The notes under the pieces were generated by a model, which did not search any database, was not told the origin of the DNA, and saw nothing but the letters and a program-made list of their open reading frames with translations. Made by a program: the position numbers and the translations under genes. Shown here piece after piece: positions 27,442-36,500 of a stretch of DNA of 64,000 bases; positions within the stretch are counted from its first letter, which is position 1; every line of letters begins with the position of its first letter. The DNA lies in assembly GCF_030489605.1 (NCBI RefSeq), contig NZ_JAUKFY010000017.1, positions 1 through 64,000 on the forward strand. Direction: 5' to 3'. The stretch is from Brevibacillus laterosporus. Its GTDB lineage: Bacteria; Bacillota; Bacilli; Brevibacillales; Brevibacillaceae.

Positions 27442-28368
27442 ATGAAAACTGAAAAGATTGTATTGTCGAGAAAAATCGGAGTTACCCTCGTACTAACAGG
27501 AGCTATGCTGTGGGGGATATCCGGCACCGTTGCTCAATATTTGTTTCAGCAACAAGGCTTTAGTCCCGAATGGTTAGTTGTTATACGTCTACTACTGTCA
27601 GGTATTATTCTATTAGGAGTTGCCTATAGAAAAGAGAAACAAAATGTCTGGGGAATTTGGAAAAACAACAAAGAGCGACTAAGTCTTATCTTATTTGGTA
27701 TCCTAGGGATGTTAGCTGTTCAATATACTTATTTTGCAGCTATTAAGCATGGAAATGCTGCGACAGCTACTATCCTTCAATATTTGGCACCTGTGATGAT
27801 TACATGCTATGTAGCGATCCGTTTGAAAAGTTTTCCCGCTTTAAAAGAATTGCTAGCTGTCGTTCTGGCTCTGTTGGGAACATTTTTACTGGTTACACAT
27901 GGAAGCATCAATAGCCTCTCTATTTCTGGATTAGCATTATTCTGGGGGATATCCTCGGCAGTAGCATTGGCTTTTTATACATTACATCCACATAAGCTTC
28001 TTGCTAAATGGGGGGCAGCTATCGTAGTAGGCTGGGCGATGCTAATAGGGGGTATCGGCTTTAGTTTTGTTCATCCCCCTTGGAGGCTGGAGGGACAATG
28101 GTCGATTTCTTCCACTTTAGCCGTAATTTTTATTGTACTATTTGGAACACTGATTGCCTTTTACTGTTATTTGGAGAGTCTTAAGTACCTTAGTGCTCCC
28201 GAAACCAGTTTATTAGCTTGTGTAGAGCCTGTTTCTGCCGCCGTCCTATCAGTGATTTGGCTACAGGTACCCTTTGGTTTAACGGATTGGTTGGGCACCC
28301 TGTGTATTCTTATTACCATTGCCATCCTGTCCTTGGGTGGGCATAAGGAAACAGTTAAGACAAATTAG
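27442..28368 (+). CDS. EamA/DMT-family transporter
   Basis: The 308-residue protein has ten predicted hydrophobic helices in two EamA repeats. The first starts GVTLVLTGAMLWGISGTVAQY and the second near SGLALFWGISSAVALAFYTL. These are drug/metabolite superfamily exporters of amino acids, nucleosides or other metabolites. The substrate cannot be read from sequence. GAGGAG precedes the ATG. It lies in a likely operon with the GntR regulator. Confidence 0.87.
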   Translation: MKTEKIVLSRKIGVTLVLTGAMLWGISGTVAQYLFQQQGFSPEWLVVIRLLLSGIILLGVAYRKEKQNVWGIWKNNKERLSLILFGILGMLAVQYTYFAAIKHGNAATATILQYLAPVMITCYVAIRLKSFPALKELLAVVLALLGTFLLVTHGSINSLSISGLALFWGISSAVALAFYTLHPHKLLAKWGAAIVVGWAMLIGGIGFSFVHPPWRLEGQWSISSTLAVIFIVLFGTLIAFYCYLESLKYLSAPETSLLACVEPVSAAVLSVIWLQVPFGLTDWLGTLCILITIAILSLGGHKETVKTN

Positions 28369-28418
28369 CTCCTCCAACTTATCGAAATGAAAAATAAATG
28401 GAGCAATACAGAAAAAGG

Positions 28419-28450
28419 CCGGTATCCCGTTATGGAATACCGGTGTTTTT
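28419..28450 (+). terminator. Terminator after the EamA gene
   Basis: CCGGTAT pairs with ATACCGG around an 11-base loop, followed by TGTTTTT. Confidence 0.8.
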
Positions 28451-28575
28451 ATGAATAAAAAAGAAAAAGTTGTTCCCTGCAGGGGCAAATTACAATTCCG
28501 CAACACCTACATTTTTGACTTCTCTAAGCTATAACGTTGAGGAACAGTTCATCTTAGACGGCTAAACAGCTATGA

Positions 28576-29682
28576 TTAATAGAGAAATCTCCACAAATAA
28601 AAGGTGGCATAGGCTTCCCAATTTGTCCATGTCGCAGAAAGTTTTAAAATTTCTGCTTTCGTGGGCTTTTGTGGAGTGCCCTGAAGATATTTAATCGCAT
28701 TGTGTAAACCTACATCATCTATTGGAAAAGCGGAGGGCATCCTCAGGCAACGCATTAAAACGTAATTAGCAGTCCATGGTCCAATGCCGCGGATTTTGAC
28801 AAGCATGTTTTCCGCTCTTTTATAATCTCCGCAGTTCCCTAATTGCTCTTTAGTTAGTTTACCGTCCACCATAAGCTGAGCTACGCCAATCAGATACTCA
28901 CATTTTTTAGCTGTCATTTGTAATCCCCTCAAGTCTTCCATTGTCAAAGCGGCAATATCATGCGAGGAGGGGAATATCCAATACGTTTCGCCATCACATT
29001 CAATGCTTCGGCCAAAGGCTTCCACCAGTCGTCTTTTCAACGTATATGCGAAGGGCAGATTGATTTGCTGCCCGATAATTCCCCAGCAGATTGCTTCGAA
29101 CAGATCAGGAATTCCAATATTTCGTAGGCCAGTAAAAGTAGTAACTGCTCTTTGTAGCAATGCATCTGATTTAGCCAAATCGTAAAAAGGGCGCAAGTCT
29201 GTATCCAAATCAAACCAATCTCTTACATAACGGGCTACTTCTGCTCGTATCCATTTGCCGGATGGCATTGTAGTTCCTAGAAAGCGAATATGTAACATGT
29301 TATCCTGATCTGAGCGTATTTCTACTACAGGTGTTTCCTCTTCAATGGGAATGGCTCTGTAAATTCGTTGGTTCTTACAATAGAATAAGCATTCATTAGG
29401 CTCTTTAGACAAATATTTCATATTTTCGTTAAAGCTGAATTCCTTTGGCACAACAAGTGTTAGCTCACTCTGTTTATCCGTCCATGCGCCTATAGGAAGA
29501 GTGGAACAGCATTTTTTACAAGGCCGGTATCCTGCCTGTTCAGCATTCGCTCGCGATTGAAATCGAATCGTGTTTTCTGGATGAAACCTTTCCGTACACC
29601 ATGGGAAACAATATATCTTCTCTATTTTTTTACCAGTGAAATAAGGAGCATCCCACTTTGAATAACTTGTTGTTTTTTCCAT
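28576..29682 (-). CDS. Ada metal-binding domain fused to AlkA-type glycosylase
   Basis: The 368-residue protein combines two repair modules. Residues about 10-60 carry C25, C29, C55 and C58 (IYCFPWC and RPCKKC), spaced like the zinc cysteines of Ada, where the first cysteine accepts a methyl group from phosphotriesters. Residues about 90-368 are a 3-methyladenine DNA glycosylase II with the helix-hairpin-helix KIRGIGPWTANYVLMRC and the catalytic Asp in FPIDDVGLHNAI. AlkA excises alkylated purines. AGGAGG 8 bases upstream supports the ATG at 29682. It is divergent from adaA. Confidence 0.85.
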   Translation of the reverse strand: MEKTTSYSKWDAPYFTGKKIEKIYCFPWCTERFHPENTIRFQSRANAEQAGYRPCKKCCSTLPIGAWTDKQSELTLVVPKEFSFNENMKYLSKEPNECLFYCKNQRIYRAIPIEEETPVVEIRSDQDNMLHIRFLGTTMPSGKWIRAEVARYVRDWFDLDTDLRPFYDLAKSDALLQRAVTTFTGLRNIGIPDLFEAICWGIIGQQINLPFAYTLKRRLVEAFGRSIECDGETYWIFPSSHDIAALTMEDLRGLQMTAKKCEYLIGVAQLMVDGKLTKEQLGNCGDYKRAENMLVKIRGIGPWTANYVLMRCLRMPSAFPIDDVGLHNAIKYLQGTPQKPTKAEILKLSATWTNWEAYATFYLWRFLY

Positions 29683-29837
29683 AAAAGTTTCCTCCATTTC
29701 ATGCAATACAAGCACACAAGCACACTACTAGTTTTAACATAAATGACTTCTATAAAATTTCACTATCTTGCCATTACAATCCTAAAATCGTACATAGGTT
29801 CGTTCTGGAGGGTATACTGTGGATGGAGGTGAACCAG

Positions 29838-30458
29838 ATGAGAGATAGCCAAAGGCAAGGAGAGAAGCACCATTATCTAACCGATGAAAAGTGGCAGGCG
29901 ATCATTCATAACGATGCATCGTACAATGATACATTTTTTTATGCGGTGAAAACTACAGGTATCTTTTGCAGACCTTCTTGTAGGTCTAGAGAGCCTAAAA
30001 AGGACAATGTTCGTATATTTTTTACCGCAGAAGAGGCGCTGTCAGAAAATTTTCGGCCTTGTAAGCGGTGCAAGCCAACAGGACAACGTTTGCCTGATGT
30101 TGAATGGGTGACACAGATTACGGATTATATCAATAAGAATTACAGTGAGGTATTGACGCTAGAACTTTTAGCAGATATATGTCATGGAAGTCCTTATCAT
30201 ATGCATCGAACATTTAAACGCATTAAGGGGATGACCCCAATCGAATATATTCAACAGACGAGAATAAATAAAGCCATGGATTATCTCATTCAATCTGATA
30301 AGACGATTACGGATATCGCAATGACGGTGGGGATGCCCAACACACCGTACTTCATCACTTTGTTTAAGAAAATAACAGGACAGACGCCTAAAAAATTTCG
30401 TCAGTTACATAAGAATACACAAGACATGGAGGTGTTGCAAAGTGACAGCAAAAAGTAA
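29838..30458 (+). CDS. adaA: AdaA: methylphosphotriester methyltransferase and activator
   Basis: The 206-residue protein has the Ada metal-binding domain with C44, C48, C75 and C78 (GIFCRPSC and RPCKRC) and an AraC-type DNA-binding domain (about 90-195, ending in TPKKFRQ). As in Bacillus, it lacks the O6-methylguanine domain, which is encoded separately by the next gene. Methyl transfer to C44 turns it into an activator of the adaptive response. GGAGGTG sits 7 bases before the ATG at 29838. It overlaps adaB by 17 bases. Confidence 0.93.
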   Translation: MRDSQRQGEKHHYLTDEKWQAIIHNDASYNDTFFYAVKTTGIFCRPSCRSREPKKDNVRIFFTAEEALSENFRPCKRCKPTGQRLPDVEWVTQITDYINKNYSEVLTLELLADICHGSPYHMHRTFKRIKGMTPIEYIQQTRINKAMDYLIQSDKTITDIAMTVGMPNTPYFITLFKKITGQTPKKFRQLHKNTQDMEVLQSDSKK

Positions 30459-30990
30459 ACAGACAATTTACTATTCAAGGCTGGTCCACTCGGAATGGAA
30501 CCTCTACATTGCTGCAACAGCGGCGGGACTTTGTTATGTAGGTTCGCAAAATCAATCTTTTGAGGAATTGGAAAATTGGGTAAGGAATCGGTTTCCGAAA
30601 GGTGAATTGGTGCTTGATAATGAAAAATTACAAGGGTATGCAGCAGAATTGGTTGAGTATTTTCAAGGCACACGTAAAGAGTTCTCTATCGACTTTGATT
30701 TATTTGGTACGCCCTTTCAGCTTGCTGTGTGGAATGCCCTTTGTGAAATACCATATGGGCAAACCCGGTCTTATTCCGATATTGCGCATCGAATACAAAA
30801 ACCAGATGCAGTACGGGCTGTTGGCACAGCAATTGGTGCTAATCCCGTTTTAATTACGGTTCCCTGCCATCGGGTGATTGGGAAAAATGGTTCATTAACG
30901 GGCTATCGGGGTGGATTGGAAATGAAAACCAAGCTTCTGCGCTTTGAAAAGGAAACTGATTTGAGAAAGGAGAGTAAGCAATATGCCTGA
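30442..30990 (+). CDS. adaB: AdaB: O6-methylguanine-DNA methyltransferase
   Basis: The 182-residue protein has the active-site PCHRVIGKNGSLTGYRGG, in which Cys takes the methyl group irreversibly, and the DNA-binding segment PFQLAVWNALCEIPYGQTRSY. It starts at GTG 30442 within adaA, with GGAGGTG 7 bases upstream. It is coupled to adaA before it and to the oxygenase after it (8-base overlap), so the three genes form one operon. Confidence 0.93.
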   Translation: MTAKSKQTIYYSRLVHSEWNLYIAATAAGLCYVGSQNQSFEELENWVRNRFPKGELVLDNEKLQGYAAELVEYFQGTRKEFSIDFDLFGTPFQLAVWNALCEIPYGQTRSYSDIAHRIQKPDAVRAVGTAIGANPVLITVPCHRVIGKNGSLTGYRGGLEMKTKLLRFEKETDLRKESKQYA

Positions 30991-31696
30991 TTGCCTCACA
31001 GAACGGATCGCCGCCATAGATTGGAATAAAGTGCAACAGACGATGGATGAGCAGGGCTATGCTACAATTCCAGCTTTCTTGGCTAAGAAGGAATGTAACG
31101 AAATAGTGAACATGTATGAAAAAGAAGAGTATTTTCGGAATACGATTGATATGGCTAGATTTCGATTCGGCATCGGGGAGTATAAATATTATCAAGCTCC
31201 CCTTCCAGATTTGTTGCAACAGCTTCGGGAAGGCTTCTATCCTGAATTGGCGAAAACGGCTAACCGATGGCTGAAGCAGCTTGATCATGAGGAATGCTAT
31301 CCACCTTCGCTCTCAGAATTTCTCACTGAATGCCATCAGCAGGGGCAGACAAAATCAACACCCTTACTCCTTAAATACGAAGCCGGAGGATACAATTGTC
31401 TGCATCAGGACTTGTATGGAGATGTCTACTTTCCACTTCAAGTAGTATTCGCGCTCTCCCAAAGAGAGATAGATTATACGGGCGGCGAGTTTTTGCTGCT
31501 GGAACAACGGCCAAGGGCGCAAAGTCGAGGGCATGTGATAACCCTAGAACAAGGGTCAGGACTAATTTTTCCTGCTAATTATCGTCCGGCACTAGGTTCA
31601 CGCGGGTATTATAAGATCAAGATACGGCATGGTGTCAGCACGATTACTTCCGGTACAAGATATACGCTCGGTATTATTTTCCATGATGCAAAGTGA
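30983..31696 (+). CDS. 2-oxoglutarate/Fe(II)-dependent oxygenase in the ada operon
   Basis: The 237-residue protein has the iron triad H141-x-D143 and H216, plus R226 to bind 2-oxoglutarate (RHGVSTITSGTRYTLGIIF). It resembles the COG3826-type oxygenases rather than AlkB itself. Its start overlaps adaB and lies behind GGAGAG, so it is co-expressed with the alkylation response. A role in oxidative removal of alkyl groups is a reasonable inference but is not shown by sequence alone. Confidence 0.75.
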   Translation: MPDCLTERIAAIDWNKVQQTMDEQGYATIPAFLAKKECNEIVNMYEKEEYFRNTIDMARFRFGIGEYKYYQAPLPDLLQQLREGFYPELAKTANRWLKQLDHEECYPPSLSEFLTECHQQGQTKSTPLLLKYEAGGYNCLHQDLYGDVYFPLQVVFALSQREIDYTGGEFLLLEQRPRAQSRGHVITLEQGSGLIFPANYRPALGSRGYYKIKIRHGVSTITSGTRYTLGIIFHDAK

Positions 31697-31752
31697 TTTA
31701 CACCTAACAAATATACTAAAACAAGCTAATATGCAGCAAAGGAGCGAGTGAG

Positions 31753-32574
31753 ATGAAGAGTGAGTTTTTTTATAAATATCCCAAAACACTGCTAAATAAA
31801 GGGACAGGTTTTCTTTCCGATTACACTCATTCGTTGAATCCTTATACTGGTTGTTCCTTTGGATGTTCCTATTGCTATGTACAACAAATGCCTGTCTCAC
31901 TATTTCGTAAGGAGGAATGGGGAACCTGGGTGGACATCAAACAGGAAGCGGCGGATGTATTACGCAAGGAGCTCAGAAGGGAAAAAAGCAAAGGGAAGGT
32001 AACGATATTCATGTCATCGAGCACAGATCCTTACCAACCAATTGAACATAAGGAAAAGGTGACAAGATCTCTTTTGGAGACGATGCTGGAGAACCCACCT
32101 GATTTTTTATTTATCCAAACCCGCAGTCCTCTTGTTAGTCGGGACATTGATTTATTACTACGCATGGAGAAAAAGGTGCGAGTAAGCATGACCATAGAGA
32201 CGGATCGAGAGGATATCCGTAAGCATTTTACACCTCATGCACCACCTATTCCTGCCAGATTAAAGGCACTTCAGCTTTTAGCAGATGCAGGCGTACCCAC
32301 CCAGGCAACCATTGCACCACTATTGCCCATCAGCGAAGAATTCCCTGATAAGCTCCGAACGCTGGTTGATCGCATCTGTATCGATGATTATTTTACGGGG
32401 GACGGTAGTGGAGGAAGACGAACTAGGAATCTGGGGATCGACTTGCACTATCATAAGCTAAATGTAATCGAATGGTATCATCCCTCTGCCTATCAAATAG
32501 TTTATGATCGATTTAGACGTGTTTTTTCCACTGATCAGGTATTCATAAGCCAGAAGGGATTTGCTCCTTACTGA
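31753..32574 (+). CDS. SPL-like radical SAM protein
   Basis: The 273-residue radical SAM protein has CSFGCSYCYV with C34, C38 and C41 binding the 4Fe-4S cluster, preceded by YTHSLNPYTG as in the SplB-like family (COG1533). Spore photoproduct lyase is about 340 residues and has an extra conserved Cys; this is a shorter relative of unknown reaction. It begins 56 bases after the oxygenase, behind AAAGGAGCGAG, so it likely belongs to the same repair operon. Confidence 0.8.
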   Translation: MKSEFFYKYPKTLLNKGTGFLSDYTHSLNPYTGCSFGCSYCYVQQMPVSLFRKEEWGTWVDIKQEAADVLRKELRREKSKGKVTIFMSSSTDPYQPIEHKEKVTRSLLETMLENPPDFLFIQTRSPLVSRDIDLLLRMEKKVRVSMTIETDREDIRKHFTPHAPPIPARLKALQLLADAGVPTQATIAPLLPISEEFPDKLRTLVDRICIDDYFTGDGSGGRRTRNLGIDLHYHKLNVIEWYHPSAYQIVYDRFRRVFSTDQVFISQKGFAPY

Positions 32575-32598
32575 AAAATCCAAACGATTAGCAGCATG

Positions 32599-32630
32599 TA
32601 GCGTCCTGTGAGGGAGGCTATTTTTTTTTT
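32599..32630 (+). terminator. Terminator of the alkylation repair operon
   Basis: TAGCGTCC pairs with GGAGGCTA (one mismatch), followed by ten T. Confidence 0.8.
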
Positions 32631-33015
32631 GTAACAAATGAATATTCAAATGGAGTGCCGCTCGAAATACTCCTAAATAGTTTCAGAAATTGATGTCATA
32701 ACTGGTAAATATTCTGTAATGCAGGTTCCCTTTCATATATTTTGGAAGTTTTTAGGGTAGTAATCGTGTCTTGAAGAATATGAGAGCAATTTTTTATTAA
32801 CATTGTTAGCAAAAAATCATACATAAACCTTTGTTTATTTTTAGAATTTTCAATAAACATATTATCCGAAACAATTAATTGGTTAACAATATTCTATATT
32901 TGGACACAAATTAGATAAAAATAGGCATTAGGTAATATTTCCAGTTCTGGTTTTTTTGCCGATACTATTGTATGGAAATAAAATTCCAATTAAAAAAAGG
33001 AGTCGATTAGAAGAG
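32631..33015. other. AT-rich gap before the collagenase gene
   Basis: No coding frame or RNA family was found in these 385 bases. The collagenase promoter must lie here; AGGAG at 32999-33003 is its ribosome binding site. Confidence 0.4.
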
Positions 33016-36000
33016 ATGAATTACAAGTGGCTAAGTATGATGACGGCAAGTGCAGTTTTACTCTCCAATGGTGCATTATGGCTACCTACACCTGCCAATG
33101 CAGCAACAAACACAGTAAACAAATCTGTATTTTCACTAAGCAAGCAGCCTCCTTTACCTCAGTTCAAAACAGGTGCAGGGGTACTCGGAGCTGAGGTGAC
33201 TCCACTGGGAGAAGAGGAGCTTCATGCGGAAACTTTTTCCCAGCTAGAGAAAAAAAGCAAGCGAGCTAAACGACAAGCCCTTCAAGCAAATCATGCTGAA
33301 CAAAAAACGTACAGTATGTCATACTTAAATAGACTTAGCTATGAAGAGCTAGTAGAAGTTCTACGTAAGATAGAATGGAAGGATATCCCTGATTTATTCA
33401 AATTTAATTCAGATTCAGTTGAATTCTATTCAGACCGCGATCGGGTTCAGGCTGTTATTAATGCCCTTCAGGACAGTGGCAGGTCCTTTACTGATCATGA
33501 TGCACGCGGAATTTCGACATTGGTAGAGGTTTTACGATCAGGTTATTATCTGGGCTACTACCATAATGAGTTAAAATACCTTGACCAGCCAGATTATAAG
33601 AAAAAGGTACTGCCTGCTGTTAAGATCATTATGGCAAACAAGTATTTTGCATGGGGAACTAAGACACAACAGGAAGTTATCGGTGCTACGGGGAAACTTA
33701 TCTCAAATACTACGGTAGATGTTGAGATCATAACAAATTTTACGGGTCTAGTTTCAGACTTTATTGATCATTTTGATGAGTATGGAAAAGATCGAGATAT
33801 GAGCAGTTCCTTTTATTCTGTAATTCAAGGGATTGGGTACGTGCTCATGTGGCAAGTGCGTGAACCAGAGGATCAAAAAGCGTTTAATGGAAGAATTGAT
33901 GAATACTTGGAACAAATGTTCCGCATCGCCCACAAGGATCGGGCATCTAGTGATCTTTCGTGGCTAGTTAGCAACGGTTTGTACTACACCGGTTCTTTAG
34001 GGCATTACCACAGTACCCCGGAGAAAGGTAATCAAATTCTCACGGAAGCAATGAATTTGTATCCAAAGCTTAGCGAATTGTATTTTGTGGCAGCAGAGCA
34101 AATTTATTATCACTATGATGAAAAGAATTACTATGGTAACCAAATTGATCTGAAGCAATTAAAAGAAGAAGGGAAAAAGAAATATCTGCCAAATCGCTAT
34201 GAATTTGATGGAGGAAAATTTATCTTCCGTACAGGGGATCAGCTAACGGAGGAACAGCTACAGCGACTTTATTGGGCTGCGAAAGAAGTAAAAGCTCAAT
34301 TTCACCGTGTCGTAGGTAATGACCAAGAGCTGGAAAAGGGCAATCCTGATGATGTGCTGTCTGTGGTCATCTACAATAACCCTGATGAATACAGAATGAA
34401 CAAATCTTTATACGGTTATGAAACGGAAAATGGCGGGATATACATTGAGGGGGATGGGACATTCTTTACCTATGACAGAACCCCAGAGCAAAGCATTTAT
34501 TCACTAGAGGAATTGTTCCGTCATGAGTTTACCCATTACTTACAAGGCCGGTACGTGGTTCCAGGATTGTTCGGTCGAGGAGAGATGTATCAAAATGGAC
34601 GCTTGCCTTGGTTTGAAGAAGGCGGGGCAGAATTTTTTGCCGGCGCTACCAGAACAGATGGCATTCATCCACGCAAATCTGTTGTAGGTAACCTAAGATA
34701 TGATGATCAATCTAGCCGTATGTCTGTGTCAGATACCCTGCATGCTCAATACGGTTCGTGGAATTTTTATAATTATGGATTTGCCATGCAGTATCATTTG
34801 TTCCAAAACGATTTTCCAATGATGGATAGCATTCATAACGCTATTATGAAAAACGACGTAGCACAATTTGATCGATATATTGAGCAGTTGAGCAGAGACA
34901 AGCGCGTAAATGACGCATATCAACAGACGATTGATGAGCTGGTACAGAATTATGAAAATTGGGATGTGCCACTTGTATCGGATGATTATCTAAAGGAAGT
35001 GGAGCCAAAACAGAAAGAAGAAATCTATGCGGAAATGTCTGAAGTTACAGGCTTGCGTGACGTAGAGACCGCAGAGCACGGATCAGAATTTTTCAATACC
35101 TTCACCTTACATGGAACCTATATTGGCGACAGATCAGCAGGAGAAGAGCAAGATTGGAAGAAGATGAATCAAGCAACAGATGACTTCTTGAACAAATTAA
35201 GTAAAAAGTCTTGGAATGGTTATCGGACTCTAACCGCTTACTTTGTGAATTATAAGGTAACGAAGGATGGCAGATTCTCCTATGATGTAGTGTTCCACGG
35301 CAAACTGCCAGAAGGTAGTGATAGCGGAAACCTAGCCCCTGTAGTAGTAATAAATGGTCCGTATACAGGAGCTGTAGGCGAGTCCGTTTCGTTTAGCAGC
35401 AAAGGAACACGCGATAAAGACGGAAAGATTATGTCTTACCAATGGGATTTCGGCGATGGCCAGACAAGCCAAGAAGAGAATCCAACACACGTGTATGATG
35501 AAGCAGGAACCTACGAGGTGAGCTTGGAGGTAACCGATGATGCTAAACAGAAAGTGACCAAAAAGACAACAGTAACCATTAGTGAAAAAGCTAATAAGCC
35601 GTCGGATAACTCTAATGATTCTTTCGAAAATGCTAGCAAATTAAAAGCATTTGGGAAGCAACTAAAGGGTGAGCTGAGCCAAAAGAAACATGAGGATGTA
35701 TTTTATTTTGATGTGAAAAAAACAGATAACATTGATGTTTCAGTAGAAGTGAAGGATGGAAAAGGAGTGGCGTGGCAATTATTCCACGAGGACGATCTGG
35801 AAAATTATATTGCTTATCCAAATCAAGGAGACGGCGATCAGTTAATGGCGACTCTTGAAGCAAAACCAGGACGATATTACCTTTATGTGTATTCAACAAC
35901 AGAGGAGCCTGTTTCCTACAAGTATCAGGTAAGTCTGGCTGGCGGCTCGAAGGATTTTGAAGAAAGTGAGCCTAACAATCGATTCGAAGACGCGAATGGT

Positions 36001-36300
36001 CCATTGCCGCTAGGTGAACCTGTTAAAGGAATACTAGATGAAGACGACAATGCAGATGTTTACCGTTTTGAACTGAAAAAAGAGAGTGATTTAGAAATTA
36101 TTCTGAAGCATACGACAAAAGAGGGAATTAACTGGTTGCTCTACCATGAGGATGACTTGAAGAACCCCGTTTCGTATCCAGTAGAGATTGACAAGGGAAG
36201 AATGAGCGCTACTTATACAGCCGAACCTGGTCTATACTATCTGTATGTCTATAAATATCAAGATGAGGTAATCCCATATACCATTTTGATAAATAAGTAG
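33016..36300 (+). CDS. Secreted M9 collagenase with PKD and C-terminal binding domains
   Basis: The 1094-residue precursor starts with a signal peptide (KWLSMMTASAVLL to about residue 30). The gluzincin core has HEFTH with H503, E504 and H507, and the third ligand E535, 32 residues from the first His as in clostridial ColG. Near residues 775-860 is a PKD domain (YQWDFGDGQTSQEENPTHVY), then two similar C-terminal domains (about 870-975 and 985-1094) of the PPC/collagen-binding type. It should degrade native collagen. The start is at ATG 33016, 13 bases after AAGGAG; the longer frame has no ribosome binding site. Confidence 0.92.
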   Translation: MNYKWLSMMTASAVLLSNGALWLPTPANAATNTVNKSVFSLSKQPPLPQFKTGAGVLGAEVTPLGEEELHAETFSQLEKKSKRAKRQALQANHAEQKTYSMSYLNRLSYEELVEVLRKIEWKDIPDLFKFNSDSVEFYSDRDRVQAVINALQDSGRSFTDHDARGISTLVEVLRSGYYLGYYHNELKYLDQPDYKKKVLPAVKIIMANKYFAWGTKTQQEVIGATGKLISNTTVDVEIITNFTGLVSDFIDHFDEYGKDRDMSSSFYSVIQGIGYVLMWQVREPEDQKAFNGRIDEYLEQMFRIAHKDRASSDLSWLVSNGLYYTGSLGHYHSTPEKGNQILTEAMNLYPKLSELYFVAAEQIYYHYDEKNYYGNQIDLKQLKEEGKKKYLPNRYEFDGGKFIFRTGDQLTEEQLQRLYWAAKEVKAQFHRVVGNDQELEKGNPDDVLSVVIYNNPDEYRMNKSLYGYETENGGIYIEGDGTFFTYDRTPEQSIYSLEELFRHEFTHYLQGRYVVPGLFGRGEMYQNGRLPWFEEGGAEFFAGATRTDGIHPRKSVVGNLRYDDQSSRMSVSDTLHAQYGSWNFYNYGFAMQYHLFQNDFPMMDSIHNAIMKNDVAQFDRYIEQLSRDKRVNDAYQQTIDELVQNYENWDVPLVSDDYLKEVEPKQKEEIYAEMSEVTGLRDVETAEHGSEFFNTFTLHGTYIGDRSAGEEQDWKKMNQATDDFLNKLSKKSWNGYRTLTAYFVNYKVTKDGRFSYDVVFHGKLPEGSDSGNLAPVVVINGPYTGAVGESVSFSSKGTRDKDGKIMSYQWDFGDGQTSQEENPTHVYDEAGTYEVSLEVTDDAKQKVTKKTTVTISEKANKPSDNSNDSFENASKLKAFGKQLKGELSQKKHEDVFYFDVKKTDNIDVSVEVKDGKGVAWQLFHEDDLENYIAYPNQGDGDQLMATLEAKPGRYYLYVYSTTEEPVSYKYQVSLAGGSKDFEESEPNNRFEDANGPLPLGEPVKGILDEDDNADVYRFELKKESDLEIILKHTTKEGINWLLYHEDDLKNPVSYPVEIDKGRMSATYTAEPGLYYLYVYKYQDEVIPYTILINK

Positions 36301-36341
36301 GATTATAAAGAAGTAAGAAGCAATTATACTCATAATTATGC

Positions 36342-36407
36342 ACCCCTTACAGTAATCATAGATATCCTTTCTACGGATATCGAACGTGTGGCTGTAAGGG
36401 GTTTTAA
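36342..36407 (+). terminator. Two-level hairpin terminator after the collagenase
   Basis: The outer stem ACCCCTTACAG (36342-36352) pairs with CTGTAAGGGGT (36392-36402). The loop holds a second hairpin, GATATCC/GGATATC. TTTT follows. Confidence 0.75.
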
Positions 36408-36500
36408 CGTTTATCAAGCAGTGAGGAGACTTTACAGCATGGATTTTGATCCTTATAATTGAGTATGTCAACTATTAACTAACTCAAGTGTGGTGATCAC

